A DNA stretch of 6,990 nt from DASVDK01 sp036562265 [NCBI: Thermodesulfobacteriota bacterium] (lineage in GTDB: Bacteria; DASVDK01): contig DATCKS010000149.1 in NCBI GenBank assembly GCA_036562265.1, positions 1 to 6,990 of the forward strand. The letters run 5' to 3'. Every line of letters begins with the position of its first letter. The stretch's first letter is position 1. Under the pieces are notes generated by a model that worked only from the letters and a program-made list of their open reading frames with translations, was not told the DNA's origin and did not search any database. The position numbers were made by a program, and so were the translations under genes. This document shows positions 1-5,528 of the stretch, piece after piece.

Positions 1-194
1 TCTCAGAACCTGGTTTGGCTCATCTGGCTTTTCCGATCGCTGAGCCCCGGGCGACCGGCTGGCCGCCTCGGCTCGATGCGGCCGTGCCGCCGGATCGCGA
101 GCCGCATCCCGGCGGCGCGAGCGGCAGGGGGACGCCCCTTCCCGGCCAGGAGGTCGAGCGGTGATCCGCCTTACGGCGCCGCCCCGTCTCGCCC

Positions 195-221
195 TTGCAT
201 CGCGGCCGCGGTTGGTAGTAT
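195..221 (+). promoter_or_regulatory. Weak candidate promoter for msrPQ
   Basis: TTGCAT (195-200) resembles a -35 box with 5 of 6 consensus bases, and TAGTAT (216-221) resembles a -10 box with 4 of 6. The spacer is only 15 bases, shorter than the usual 16-18, which weakens the call. Transcription would begin near 228, leaving a leader of about 43 bases before msrP. The location is plausible, but such matches also arise by chance, and no operator or regulator site was seen beside it. Confidence 0.22.
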
Positions 222-261
222 CGAGAGGGCACAGGAAGCATCGGTCTCGGGGACCGTGCGT

Positions 262-266
262 GGAGG
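262..266 (+). promoter_or_regulatory. Ribosome binding site that supports the msrP start at 271
   Basis: GGAGG lies four bases before the ATG at 271. Spacing is slightly short but usable. It supports 271 rather than the in-frame ATG at 76 as the translation start, together with the Tat signal beginning about 20 residues into the shorter protein. Confidence 0.55.
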
Positions 267-270
267 CCAC

Positions 271-1233
271 ATGCTGATCAGGCGACCGCCGGATATCCCG
301 TCGTCCGAGATCACGCCGGAGAGCGTCTACGCGGCGCGGCGCCGCTTCCTCAAGTCCGGTCTCTTCGCGTTCGCGGCGGCAGCCCTCGGTTGCTCGCGCG
401 ACGAGAGCGGCGCCACCGCCGCCGAGCCGGCGCGTCCCCTCGGGGCGCTCACCTTCACGAAGAGCCCCCTCTCCACCGACGAGCCGCTGACCTCGTTCGA
501 CGCGATCACCTCGTACAACAACTTCTACGAGTTCGGCGCCGACAAGGAGGACCCGAAGCGGTACGCGGGGTCGCTCCGGGTCAGGCCCTGGTCGATCGCC
601 GTGGAAGGGGAGGTGGCGAAGCCCGGCGTCATCGCCTACGAGGACTTCGTCAGGCCGCACCCCCTCGAGGAGCGGATCTACCGCCTGCGCTGCGTCGAGG
701 CGTGGTCGATGGTGATCCCCTGGATCGGCTTCCCGCTCGGCAAGGCGCTCGAGCGGTTCGAGCCGACCTCGCGCGCGAAGTTCGTCGCGTTCGAGACGCT
801 CCACGATCCGGAGCAGATGCCGGGGCAGCGCCGGCGGATCCTCGACTGGCCGTACCGCGAGGGGCTTCGGATCGACGAGGCCATGCACCCCCTCACGATC
901 CTCGCCGTCGGTCTCTACGGGAAGGAGTTGCCGAACCAGAACGGCGCGCCGCTCAGGCTCGTCGTCCCGTGGAAGTACGGCTTCAAGAGCATCAAGTCGA
1001 TCGTGCGGATCCGGCTCGTCGAGCAGATGCCGCCCACGTCGTGGAACATGGCCCAGCCCTCGGAGTACGGCTTCTACTCGAACGTGAACCCGGAGGTGGA
1101 CCACCCCCGCTGGAGCCAGAAGACGGAGCGGCGCATCGGCGAGTTCCGGCGGCGCAACACCCTCCCCTTCAACGGGTACGCCGACCAGGTCGCGAGCCTC
1201 TACGCCGGCATGGACCTCCGGACGTACTACTAG
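271..1233 (+). CDS. msrP: Protein-methionine-sulfoxide reductase, molybdopterin catalytic subunit MsrP (YedY)
   Basis: MsrP reduces methionine sulfoxide in oxidised periplasmic proteins, receiving electrons from the membrane heme protein MsrQ. The 320-residue product is close to the family's usual length of about 330. A twin-arginine signal (RRRFLK, residues 23-28) precedes a short hydrophobic run (31-40), so export is by Tat with the cofactor already bound. The family core follows: YNNFYEFG (82-89), the molybdenum-ligating cysteine Cys141 in [16 protein letters not shown] (183-186), DWPYREGLR (192-200), [14 protein letters not shown] (214-227), [13 protein letters not shown] (233-245), [10 protein letters not shown] (265-274) and HPRWSQ (278-283). 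All expected motifs are present and no frame damage is seen. The signal ends in LGC (39-41), which faintly resembles a lipoprotein site. msrQ starts two bases after the stop, as in the usual msrPQ pair. Assignment to the MsrP family is secure; activity on methionine sulfoxide is family knowledge. Confidence 0.96.
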   Translation: MLIRRPPDIPSSEITPESVYAARRRFLKSGLFAFAAAALGCSRDESGATAAEPARPLGALTFTKSPLSTDEPLTSFDAITSYNNFYEFGADKEDPKRYAGSLRVRPWSIAVEGEVAKPGVIAYEDFVRPHPLEERIYRLRCVEAWSMVIPWIGFPLGKALERFEPTSRAKFVAFETLHDPEQMPGQRRRILDWPYREGLRIDEAMHPLTILAVGLYGKELPNQNGAPLRLVVPWKYGFKSIKSIVRIRLVEQMPPTSWNMAQPSEYGFYSNVNPEVDHPRWSQKTERRIGEFRRRNTLPFNGYADQVASLYAGMDLRTYY

Positions 1234-1235
1234 AG

Positions 1236-1886
1236 GTGTCCGCCGAGCTTGGGTTCAGGCGAGTCGTCCGGCCGATCGTCCTCGGGCTCGCACTCCTGCC
1301 GCTCGGCCTCGGCGTCTACTGGCTCCTCACCGGCCGCCTCGGCCCCAATCCGATCGAGGCGGCGACGCGGCACCTCGGCTGGTGGGGGCTCGCGCTCCTC
1401 CTCGTGAGCCTCGCCGTCACGCCGCTGCGCCAGCTCACCGGCTGGAACCGGGCGATCCGGCTACGCCGCATGCTCGGGCTGGTCGCGTTCGGCTACGTCG
1501 CGCTCCACGTGACGAACTACGTGGCCGTCGACCACTTCTTCGACTGGCGCGCCATCGGGGCGGACATCGTCAAGCGCCCCTACATCACCGTCGGGATGAC
1601 GGCGTTCCTCCTGCTCGTGCCGCTTGCCGTCACCTCGACCGACGGGTGGGTGCGACGCCTCGGCGGCAAGCGGTGGCAGCGGCTCCACTACCTCGTCTAC
1701 CCCGCCGCCGTCCTCGGCGTGGTCCACTACTTCCTCCTCGTCAAGGCCGACACGCGCGAACCGGCCCTCTTCGCCGCCGCCCTGGCGGCGCTCCTCGGCT
1801 ACCGCGTCTGGCGGCGCGCACTGAAACGCCGGGGCGCCGCGCGCCGCCGCCCGGAGCGAGGCGCCCCGGCCGGCTTGACATCATGA
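1236..1886 (+). CDS. msrQ: Heme b membrane subunit MsrQ (YedZ) of the methionine-sulfoxide reductase
   Basis: MsrQ is the inner-membrane b-type cytochrome that passes electrons from the quinone pool (or flavin reductase in some species) to MsrP. The 216-residue protein shows the family pattern: a first hydrophobic segment (about 13-32), the motif NPIEAATRHLGWWGL (38-52) leading into a second segment, TPLRQLTG (62-69), RRMLGL (77-82), a helix with His91 (ALHVTNY), a helix at about 115-133, and a helix carrying His151 (RLHYLVYP) and His164 (VVHYF). These histidines are the probable heme ligands. A last hydrophobic run (about 176-189) ends in a basic tail. The start is GTG at 1236, two bases after the msrP stop, with no clear ribosome-binding sequence of its own, so translation is probably coupled to msrP. 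The final codons overlap the promoter and operator of the following toxin-antitoxin pair, and the TGA stop (1884-1886) lies inside a palindrome. Confidence 0.94.
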   Translation: MSAELGFRRVVRPIVLGLALLPLGLGVYWLLTGRLGPNPIEAATRHLGWWGLALLLVSLAVTPLRQLTGWNRAIRLRRMLGLVAFGYVALHVTNYVAVDHFFDWRAIGADIVKRPYITVGMTAFLLLVPLAVTSTDGWVRRLGGKRWQRLHYLVYPAAVLGVVHYFLLVKADTREPALFAAALAALLGYRVWRRALKRRGAARRRPERGAPAGLTS

Positions 1887-1910
1887 TGCATCAGGCATAG
1901 CATCATGATG
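1875..1910 (+). promoter_or_regulatory. Promoter of the vapBC pair, embedded in the end of msrQ
   Basis: A perfect -35 box, TTGACA (1875-1880), is followed by an exact 17-base spacer and a -10-like box, TAGCAT (1898-1903, 4 of 6 consensus bases). Transcription would start about seven bases downstream, at or next to 1910, which is the first base of the antitoxin's GTG codon. An in-frame TAG at 1898-1900 rules out any earlier start, and no ribosome-binding sequence precedes the GTG. A leaderless mRNA is therefore the simplest reading. Palindromes overlap both boxes, consistent with repression by the antitoxin or toxin-antitoxin complex. The -35 box is inside msrQ coding sequence. Confidence 0.7.
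1879..1910. repeat. Paired palindromic operator, probable VapB binding site
   Basis: CATCATGATG is its own reverse complement and occurs twice, at 1879-1888 and 1901-1910, with 22 bases from start to start (about two helical turns). Taken together, the 11 bases at 1879-1889 are perfectly inverted at 1900-1910 around a 10-base spacer. A third palindrome, TGATGCATCA (1884-1893), overlaps the first copy. The first copy begins inside the -35 box and the second overlaps the -10 box and start codon. Ribbon-helix-helix antitoxins typically bind short paired palindromes in this position, so autoregulation is likely; the binding itself is inferred. Confidence 0.7.
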
Positions 1911-2155
1911 TGCGAACGACGCTCACCCTGGACCCGGACGTCGCCGCGAAGCTGAAGGCCGAAGCGCGGCGGACCGGGAAGCCGTTCAAGACCGTGGTCA
2001 ACGAGGCGTTGCGGCTCGGGCTCGCCTCCCGGCGGGAGGCGCCGGCCGCCCGATTCGAGGTCCGCACCCGTGACCTCGGCGGGCTGCGGCCCGGTCTGAG
2101 CTACGACAACGTCGAGGAGTTGCTCGACCAGATCGAGGGGCCGTTGCGGCGATGA
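1910..2155 (+). CDS. vapB: VapB-type ribbon-helix-helix antitoxin
   Basis: This 81-residue antitoxin should neutralise the PIN toxin encoded next to it and repress their shared promoter. The N-terminus is a textbook ribbon-helix-helix domain: a beta strand RTTLTLD (2-8), helix DVAAKLKAEARRTG (10-23) and helix PFKTVVNEALRLGL (25-38). A basic linker (41-48) leads to a C-terminal toxin-binding tail with FEVRTRDLGGLRPGLSYDN (49-67) and the acidic helix VEELLDQIEG (68-77), typical of DUF2191/VapB antitoxins. The GTG at 1910 is the only possible start in this frame because of the TAG at 1898-1900. No ribosome-binding site precedes it. The stop overlaps the toxin start as ATGA (2152-2155), ensuring coupled translation. 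vapB is used here as a family-level name. Confidence 0.87.
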   Translation: MRTTLTLDPDVAAKLKAEARRTGKPFKTVVNEALRLGLASRREAPAARFEVRTRDLGGLRPGLSYDNVEELLDQIEGPLRR

Positions 2156-2583
2156 CGCTGGTCGACGCCAACGTGCTCCTCTACGCCTACGATCTCCGGT
2201 CGCTGCATCACGATCGATGCCGGACCTGGCTCGAGGCTGCCTTCTCGGGGCCGGCGCCCGTCCGGATCGCGTGGGTCACGATCCTCGCGTTCCTGCGAAT
2301 CACGACGAGCCCTCGGGCGTTCCCCCGCCCCTTCACGGTCTCGGAGGCGGAGTCGATCGTGTCGAGCTGGCTCGCCTTGCCCACCGTCGCGCCGCTCGAG
2401 CCCGGTGAGCGGTACTGGGCGATCCTCGGCAAGCTGCTCGTCGATGCGCAGGTGAGCGGACCGCTCGTGATGGACGCCGCGCTGGCGGCGCTGGCCATCG
2501 AGCACGGCGCCGTCCTCTGCACGACCGACGCCGACTTCCGGCGCTTCCCCGGCCTGCGGACCATCGACCCGACCTCCCGGTAG
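2152..2583 (+). CDS. vapC: VapC-type PIN-domain ribonuclease toxin
   Basis: PIN-domain toxins of this kind cleave RNA, often tRNA or rRNA, and stop translation when the antitoxin is lost. The 143-residue length is typical. The first acidic residue is Asp5 in VDANVLLYAYD (4-14). The C-terminal acidic cluster consists of Asp108 (VMDAALAALA), Asp126 and Asp128 (TTDADFRRFPGLR), which hold the metal ion. The middle position, where many PIN proteins have Glu before the FLR motif, is Ala46 here (ILAFLRITTSPR). As far as I recall, this LAFLR form is common in one VapC subgroup, so it need not mean inactivity. ATG 2152 overlaps the antitoxin stop. The RNA target cannot be read from the sequence. The frame is intact to its stop. 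Confidence 0.87.
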   Translation: MTLVDANVLLYAYDLRSLHHDRCRTWLEAAFSGPAPVRIAWVTILAFLRITTSPRAFPRPFTVSEAESIVSSWLALPTVAPLEPGERYWAILGKLLVDAQVSGPLVMDAALAALAIEHGAVLCTTDADFRRFPGLRTIDPTSR

Positions 2584-2616
2584 CGCGTCCGGGGCAGCCC
2601 GCGCCGGCCGGCGGCG

Positions 2617-2641
2617 TCCGGCGCGCCGGGCGCGCGCCGGA
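2617..2641. terminator. GC-rich hairpin between converging vapC and tctC
   Basis: Bases 2617-2626 (TCCGGCGCGC) are a perfect 10-base inverted match to 2632-2641, with a five-base loop. An outer pair, CGGGGC (2590-2595) and GCCCCG (2642-2647), could extend the fold. The hairpin fills most of the 67-base gap between the vapC stop and the tctC stop, the expected place for a shared terminator. Neither side has a run of T, so it is not a classic intrinsic terminator. It may act with Rho or as an RNA 3'-end stabiliser. Confidence 0.5.
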
Positions 2642-2650
2642 GCCCCGATC

Positions 2651-3604
2651 CTACTTGATCTGCGCCAGCGCCTCCTCGACGACGGCGAAGTCCTTGAGCC
2701 AGACCTCCTCCGTGGCCTTCGCGGACAGCCACCGCCCGTCGAACCCGGCCTTGACGAGCGCCTGCTGCGTCTGCGGGTCCTGAACCGCCCGCTCGAAGGC
2801 GCGGGTGATCGTCTCGACCACCGCGGGCGGCATCCCCTTCGGTCCGAAGAGGTGGTGGTAGATCTGGCCCTGGATGGGGAGGTCGAGGCCCTTTTCCTTG
2901 AGCGTCGGTACCTCCGCGAGGTCGGGCAGTCGCTCGTCCACGAGGATGGCGAGCGGCCGGACGAGGTTCGAGTCCATGTACTGCTTCATGCGGCCGTACG
3001 AGCCGACCGACATGTCGACGTGCCCGCCGAGGAGCGCGGTCGTCGCCGGGCCTCCCCCCTGGTACGGGACGTGCGTCGCCTTGATCCCCGCCCGGCGCAC
3101 GAACATTTCCGCGTAGACGTGGCCCATCGTGGCGACGCCGGACGAGCTGTACGAGATGCCCTTCGCCTTCCCGGTGGCCACGAACTCGTCGAGCGTCTTC
3201 CACGGCGCGTCGGCCTTCACCCAGAGGAAGTAGGGCGCGAAGCCCGCGGCGCCGAGGTGCGTCAGGTCCTCCTTCTTGAACGAGAGGCTCGCGCCGTCGG
3301 CCACCATCTTGGAGGCCAGGTCCGGCTCGAAGGTCCAGCCGAGCGTGTAGCCGTCGGGGCGGGCCTTGACGACCTGCTCCGTCCCGAGGGCCTGCGCGGC
3401 ACCCGGCTTGTACACGATCGTGACGGACTGCTTGAGTTCGCGCTTGAGCGCCTCGGCGATGATCTGCCCCGAGACCGAGGCTGAGCCGCCCGGCGACGTC
3501 GGGATGATCAGGGTGATCGCTCGGCTCGGGAAGTCGTCCGCCCGAGCGGTCACGGCGAGCGAGCCGACGAGCGCCGCGGCGAGCAGGGCAATGCGCCTAC
3601 GCAT
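2651..3604 (-). CDS. tctC: Tripartite tricarboxylate transporter substrate-binding protein (TctC/Bug family)
   Basis: This periplasmic binding protein should capture a small carboxylic acid and deliver it to the TctA/TctB membrane complex encoded upstream. The 317-residue product has a clear Sec signal: basic MRRR, hydrophobic residues 5-19, and ARA just before a probable cut after residue 22. Bug-family landmarks are IIPTSPGG (33-40), KPGAAQALGTEQVVKARPDGYTLG (67-89, partial match to the usual G...A..DGYTL block), HVPYQGGGPATTALLGGHVDM (178-198, the hallmark second ligand loop) and LFGPKGMP (252-259). The loop after PGG reads SASVSGQ, where many members have a conserved Asp and a following Arg, so the ligand may differ from well-studied cases. 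A strong ribosome-binding sequence sits six bases upstream, and the first eight bases overlap the end of tctA. It is last in the operon. The substrate is unknown. Confidence 0.93.
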   Translation of the reverse strand: MRRRIALLAAALVGSLAVTARADDFPSRAITLIIPTSPGGSASVSGQIIAEALKRELKQSVTIVYKPGAAQALGTEQVVKARPDGYTLGWTFEPDLASKMVADGASLSFKKEDLTHLGAAGFAPYFLWVKADAPWKTLDEFVATGKAKGISYSSSGVATMGHVYAEMFVRRAGIKATHVPYQGGGPATTALLGGHVDMSVGSYGRMKQYMDSNLVRPLAILVDERLPDLAEVPTLKEKGLDLPIQGQIYHHLFGPKGMPPAVVETITRAFERAVQDPQTQQALVKAGFDGRWLSAKATEEVWLKDFAVVEEALAQIK

Positions 3605-5093
3605 GACGGTCTCCTTTCTTCCTGGAAAGGTCCTGGACGATCGGGAGCACGAGCAGGACGGCCGCGACGAGGAACAACACGGCCGCGATCGGGTGCCGGA
3701 CGAACGCCGTCAGGTCACCCTGACTCAGGATCAGCGCCTGCCGGAAGTTCAGTTCGAGCATCGGCCCGAGGATGAGCGCGAGGACCATGGGCGCCGGGTC
3801 GAAACCGGCCTTCCGCAGGAGGTAGCCGAGGAGGCCGAACGCGACCATGAGCACGACTTCGGTCGTGCTGTTGTTGACGCTGTAGACCCCCACGAGACAG
3901 AAGAGGAGGATCGCCGGGAAGAGATAGTCGTACGGCACCTTCAGGAGCCGGACCCAGAGGCCGATGAGCGGAAGGTTCAGCATGAGCAGCATCAGGTTGC
4001 CGACGTACATGCTGGCGACGACCCCCCAGAAGAGCTCGGGGTGCGTCCGCATGAGGAGCGGCCCCGGCTGGATGCCGTAGATCAGCAGGGCGCCGATGAG
4101 AATCGCCGTCGCCGAGTTCGACGGGATGCCGAGCGAGAGCATCGGGATGAAGGCACCGGTCGACCCGGCGTTGTTGGCCGCTTCCGGCCCGGCCACTCCG
4201 GCGATCGCCCCCTTGCCGAACGCCTCGGGGCGCCGGGCGAGGCGCCGCTCGACGGCGTACGACACGAAGGAGGACAGCACCGCCCCCCCGCCAGGGAGGA
4301 TCCCGAGCAGGAAGCCGATCACCGAGCCGCGCGCGATCGGCATGCCCGACTCCGCCCAGTCGCGCCGCGTCGGCAGGAGCCCGCGCACCTTTCCGGTGTA
4401 GACGTCCCGCTTCTCGCCCCCTTCGAGGCCGACCAGGACCTCGGCGATGCCGAAGAGGCCCATGGCCATCGGCAGGAAGCCGATCCCGTCCGACAGCTCG
4501 GTCAGTCCGAAGGTGAACCTGGGAAGCCCGGTGATGGTGTCGAGGCCGATCGTGCCGAGGACGAGACCGGCGGCCGCCATCATGAGCCCCTTCACCATCG
4601 ACCCGTGCGTCATGTACGAGAGGATCACGAGCCCCGCGACCATCAGGGCGAAGTACTCCGTCGGCCCGAAGCGCAGCGCGAAGGTGGCGAGCGGGGGGGC
4701 CAGGAGGATGAGCCCGACGAGCGAGAGCGTGCCGGCGATGAACGACGCGAACGCGGCCATCCCGAGCGCCGGCCCCGCGCGCCCCTGGCGCGCCATCTGG
4801 TAGCCGTCGAGGCAGGTCACCACCGACGACGCCTCGCCCGGGATGTTCACGAGGACCGACGTCGTCGACCCGCCGTACATGGCGCCGTAGTAGATGCCGG
4901 CGAGCATGATGACCGAGGAGACGGGCGACGCCTCGTAGGTCATCGGCAGGAGGATGGCGAGCGCGCCCGTGGGGCCGAGCCCCGGCAGGACGCCGACGAG
5001 CGTGCCGACCGTGACGCCGACGAGCGCGAAGACCAGGTTGGTCGGCGTGAGGGCGACCTGAAAGCCCTGGGCGAGGAGGTCGAGGGTCCCCAT
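3597..5093 (-). CDS. tctA: Tripartite tricarboxylate transporter large membrane subunit TctA
   Basis: TctA is the main membrane channel of the TTT secondary transporter, moving the bound carboxylate inward, probably by cation symport. The 498 residues match the family's usual size of about 500 and contain many hydrophobic segments. Family signatures are GVLPGLGPTGALAILLPMTY (34-53), YYGAMYGGSTTSVLVNIPGE (68-87), CLDGYQMARQGRAGPALG (94-111) and GPEAANNAGSTGAFIPMLSLGIP (302-324). The motif G-x-LPG-x-G appears twice (34-40 and 264-270), consistent with the internal two-fold repeat of this family. The ATG at 5093 follows the tctB stop by three bases without a clear ribosome-binding sequence, so it is probably translationally coupled. 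Its TAG stop lies within the first codons of tctC. It appears intact. Very long opposite-strand frames across it are composition artefacts. Confidence 0.96.
   Translation of the reverse strand: MGTLDLLAQGFQVALTPTNLVFALVGVTVGTLVGVLPGLGPTGALAILLPMTYEASPVSSVIMLAGIYYGAMYGGSTTSVLVNIPGEASSVVTCLDGYQMARQGRAGPALGMAAFASFIAGTLSLVGLILLAPPLATFALRFGPTEYFALMVAGLVILSYMTHGSMVKGLMMAAAGLVLGTIGLDTITGLPRFTFGLTELSDGIGFLPMAMGLFGIAEVLVGLEGGEKRDVYTGKVRGLLPTRRDWAESGMPIARGSVIGFLLGILPGGGAVLSSFVSYAVERRLARRPEAFGKGAIAGVAGPEAANNAGSTGAFIPMLSLGIPSNSATAILIGALLIYGIQPGPLLMRTHPELFWGVVASMYVGNLMLLMLNLPLIGLWVRLLKVPYDYLFPAILLFCLVGVYSVNNSTTEVVLMVAFGLLGYLLRKAGFDPAPMVLALILGPMLELNFRQALILSQGDLTAFVRHPIAAVLFLVAAVLLVLPIVQDLSRKKGDRHA
3611..3617 (-). 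promoter_or_regulatory. Strong ribosome binding site for tctC, inside the end of tctA
   Basis: On the minus strand this reads AAAGGAG, six bases before the tctC ATG. It fixes the start at 3604 and suggests that the binding protein, needed in excess over the membrane subunits, is translated efficiently. Confidence 0.75.
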
Positions 5094-5096
5094 GGC

Positions 5097-5528
5097 CTAG
5101 AAGAGCACCCCGCGCGGCAGCGGCGTCGCGAGCCAGCGCACGAAGACGAACTCGACCGTGAGGATCGCTCCCACGCCGAAGGCGAGCGCCGCGTAGACCG
5201 AGCGCCCCCCGATCAGCACGAAGCCCACGGTGGCCAGGAACGTGGCGACCAGATAGCCGACCGTCTCCACGGCGAGGCCCCACGCGAGCAGCAGGACGCA
5301 GACCGCCGCCGCCCGCAGCCACGGCCCCTCGATCCGGTACGACGCCGCGCCGATGGTCCCGGCGAGCCGGATCGCGGCGAGGAGCCCGAGTGCCGTCGCG
5401 AACACGAGCGGCGCGAACCCCGGACCGGGGTCCCGCAGCGTGCCGACGCCGAGTCGGATCGCCCCGACCGCGACGACGGCCGAGGCCAGGAGGAAGGCGA
5501 GCGCCCCGTACCAGTCGCGGTACGTCAC
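5097..5528 (-). CDS. tctB: Tripartite tricarboxylate transporter small membrane subunit TctB
   Basis: TctB is the small membrane partner of TctA; its exact part in transport is unclear for the family. The product has 143 residues with about four hydrophobic segments (near 8-28, 38-56, 72-104 possibly as two, and 112-133). Typical family features are DPGPGFAPLVFATALGLLA (33-51) after the first helix and the ending RWLATPLPRGVLF (131-143). The start is GTG at 5528, which overlaps the ligase stop as GTGA and is backed by a GAGGAG eight bases upstream. The frame remains open far upstream, but that part is only the shadow of the ligase gene. Assignment rests on topology, motifs and position beside tctA, as TctB proteins are poorly conserved. 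Confidence 0.92.
   Translation of the reverse strand: MTYRDWYGALAFLLASAVVAVGAIRLGVGTLRDPGPGFAPLVFATALGLLAAIRLAGTIGAASYRIEGPWLRAAAVCVLLLAWGLAVETVGYLVATFLATVGFVLIGGRSVYAALAFGVGAILTVEFVFVRWLATPLPRGVLF

Larger units (their letters stand above)
1..270. other. Upstream region of msrP without a convincing gene
   Basis: This stretch holds no protein I can recognise. The msrP reading frame stays open upstream to an ATG at 76, but that extension is a low-complexity R/P/A-rich translation unlike any MsrP N-terminus, and the Tat signal fits the ATG at 271 much better. An opposite-strand frame (20-241) is equally compositional. The first 45 bases are less GC-rich than the rest and contain a small inverted repeat (GGCTCA at 17-22, TGAGCC at 41-46, 18-base loop) of unknown meaning. 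A very good ribosome-binding sequence (AGGAGGT, 148-154) sits before a GTG at 161 that opens a 38-codon frame; this is treated as a finding, not a gene. A weak promoter candidate lies at 195-221. Confidence 0.5.

Noticed and set aside
76-270. N-terminal extension of MsrP from the ATG at 76
   Set aside because: It would bury the Tat signal about 88 residues into the protein, its sequence is compositional, and a better placed ATG with GGAGG exists at 271.
390-1235. Possible long N-terminal extension of MsrQ inside msrP
   Set aside because: The extension is a frame-shifted reading of msrP. MsrQ similarity starts right at the GTG 1236, and the resulting 216 residues match the family's usual length.
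1905-1910. ATG codons at 1905 and 1908 as antitoxin starts
   Set aside because: They are in a different reading frame from the ribbon-helix-helix protein; only the GTG at 1910 opens the correct frame.
1879-1910. CRISPR-like or mobile-element end repeats
   Set aside because: There are only two short palindromic copies with a 12-base gap, located precisely over a promoter; an operator explains them fully. No transposase or target duplication is visible.
3715-5322. A 535-codon minus-strand frame overlapping tctA and tctB
   Set aside because: It is another frame of the tctA/tctB coding region, with Arg/Gly/Ala/His-rich low-complexity sequence and no motifs.
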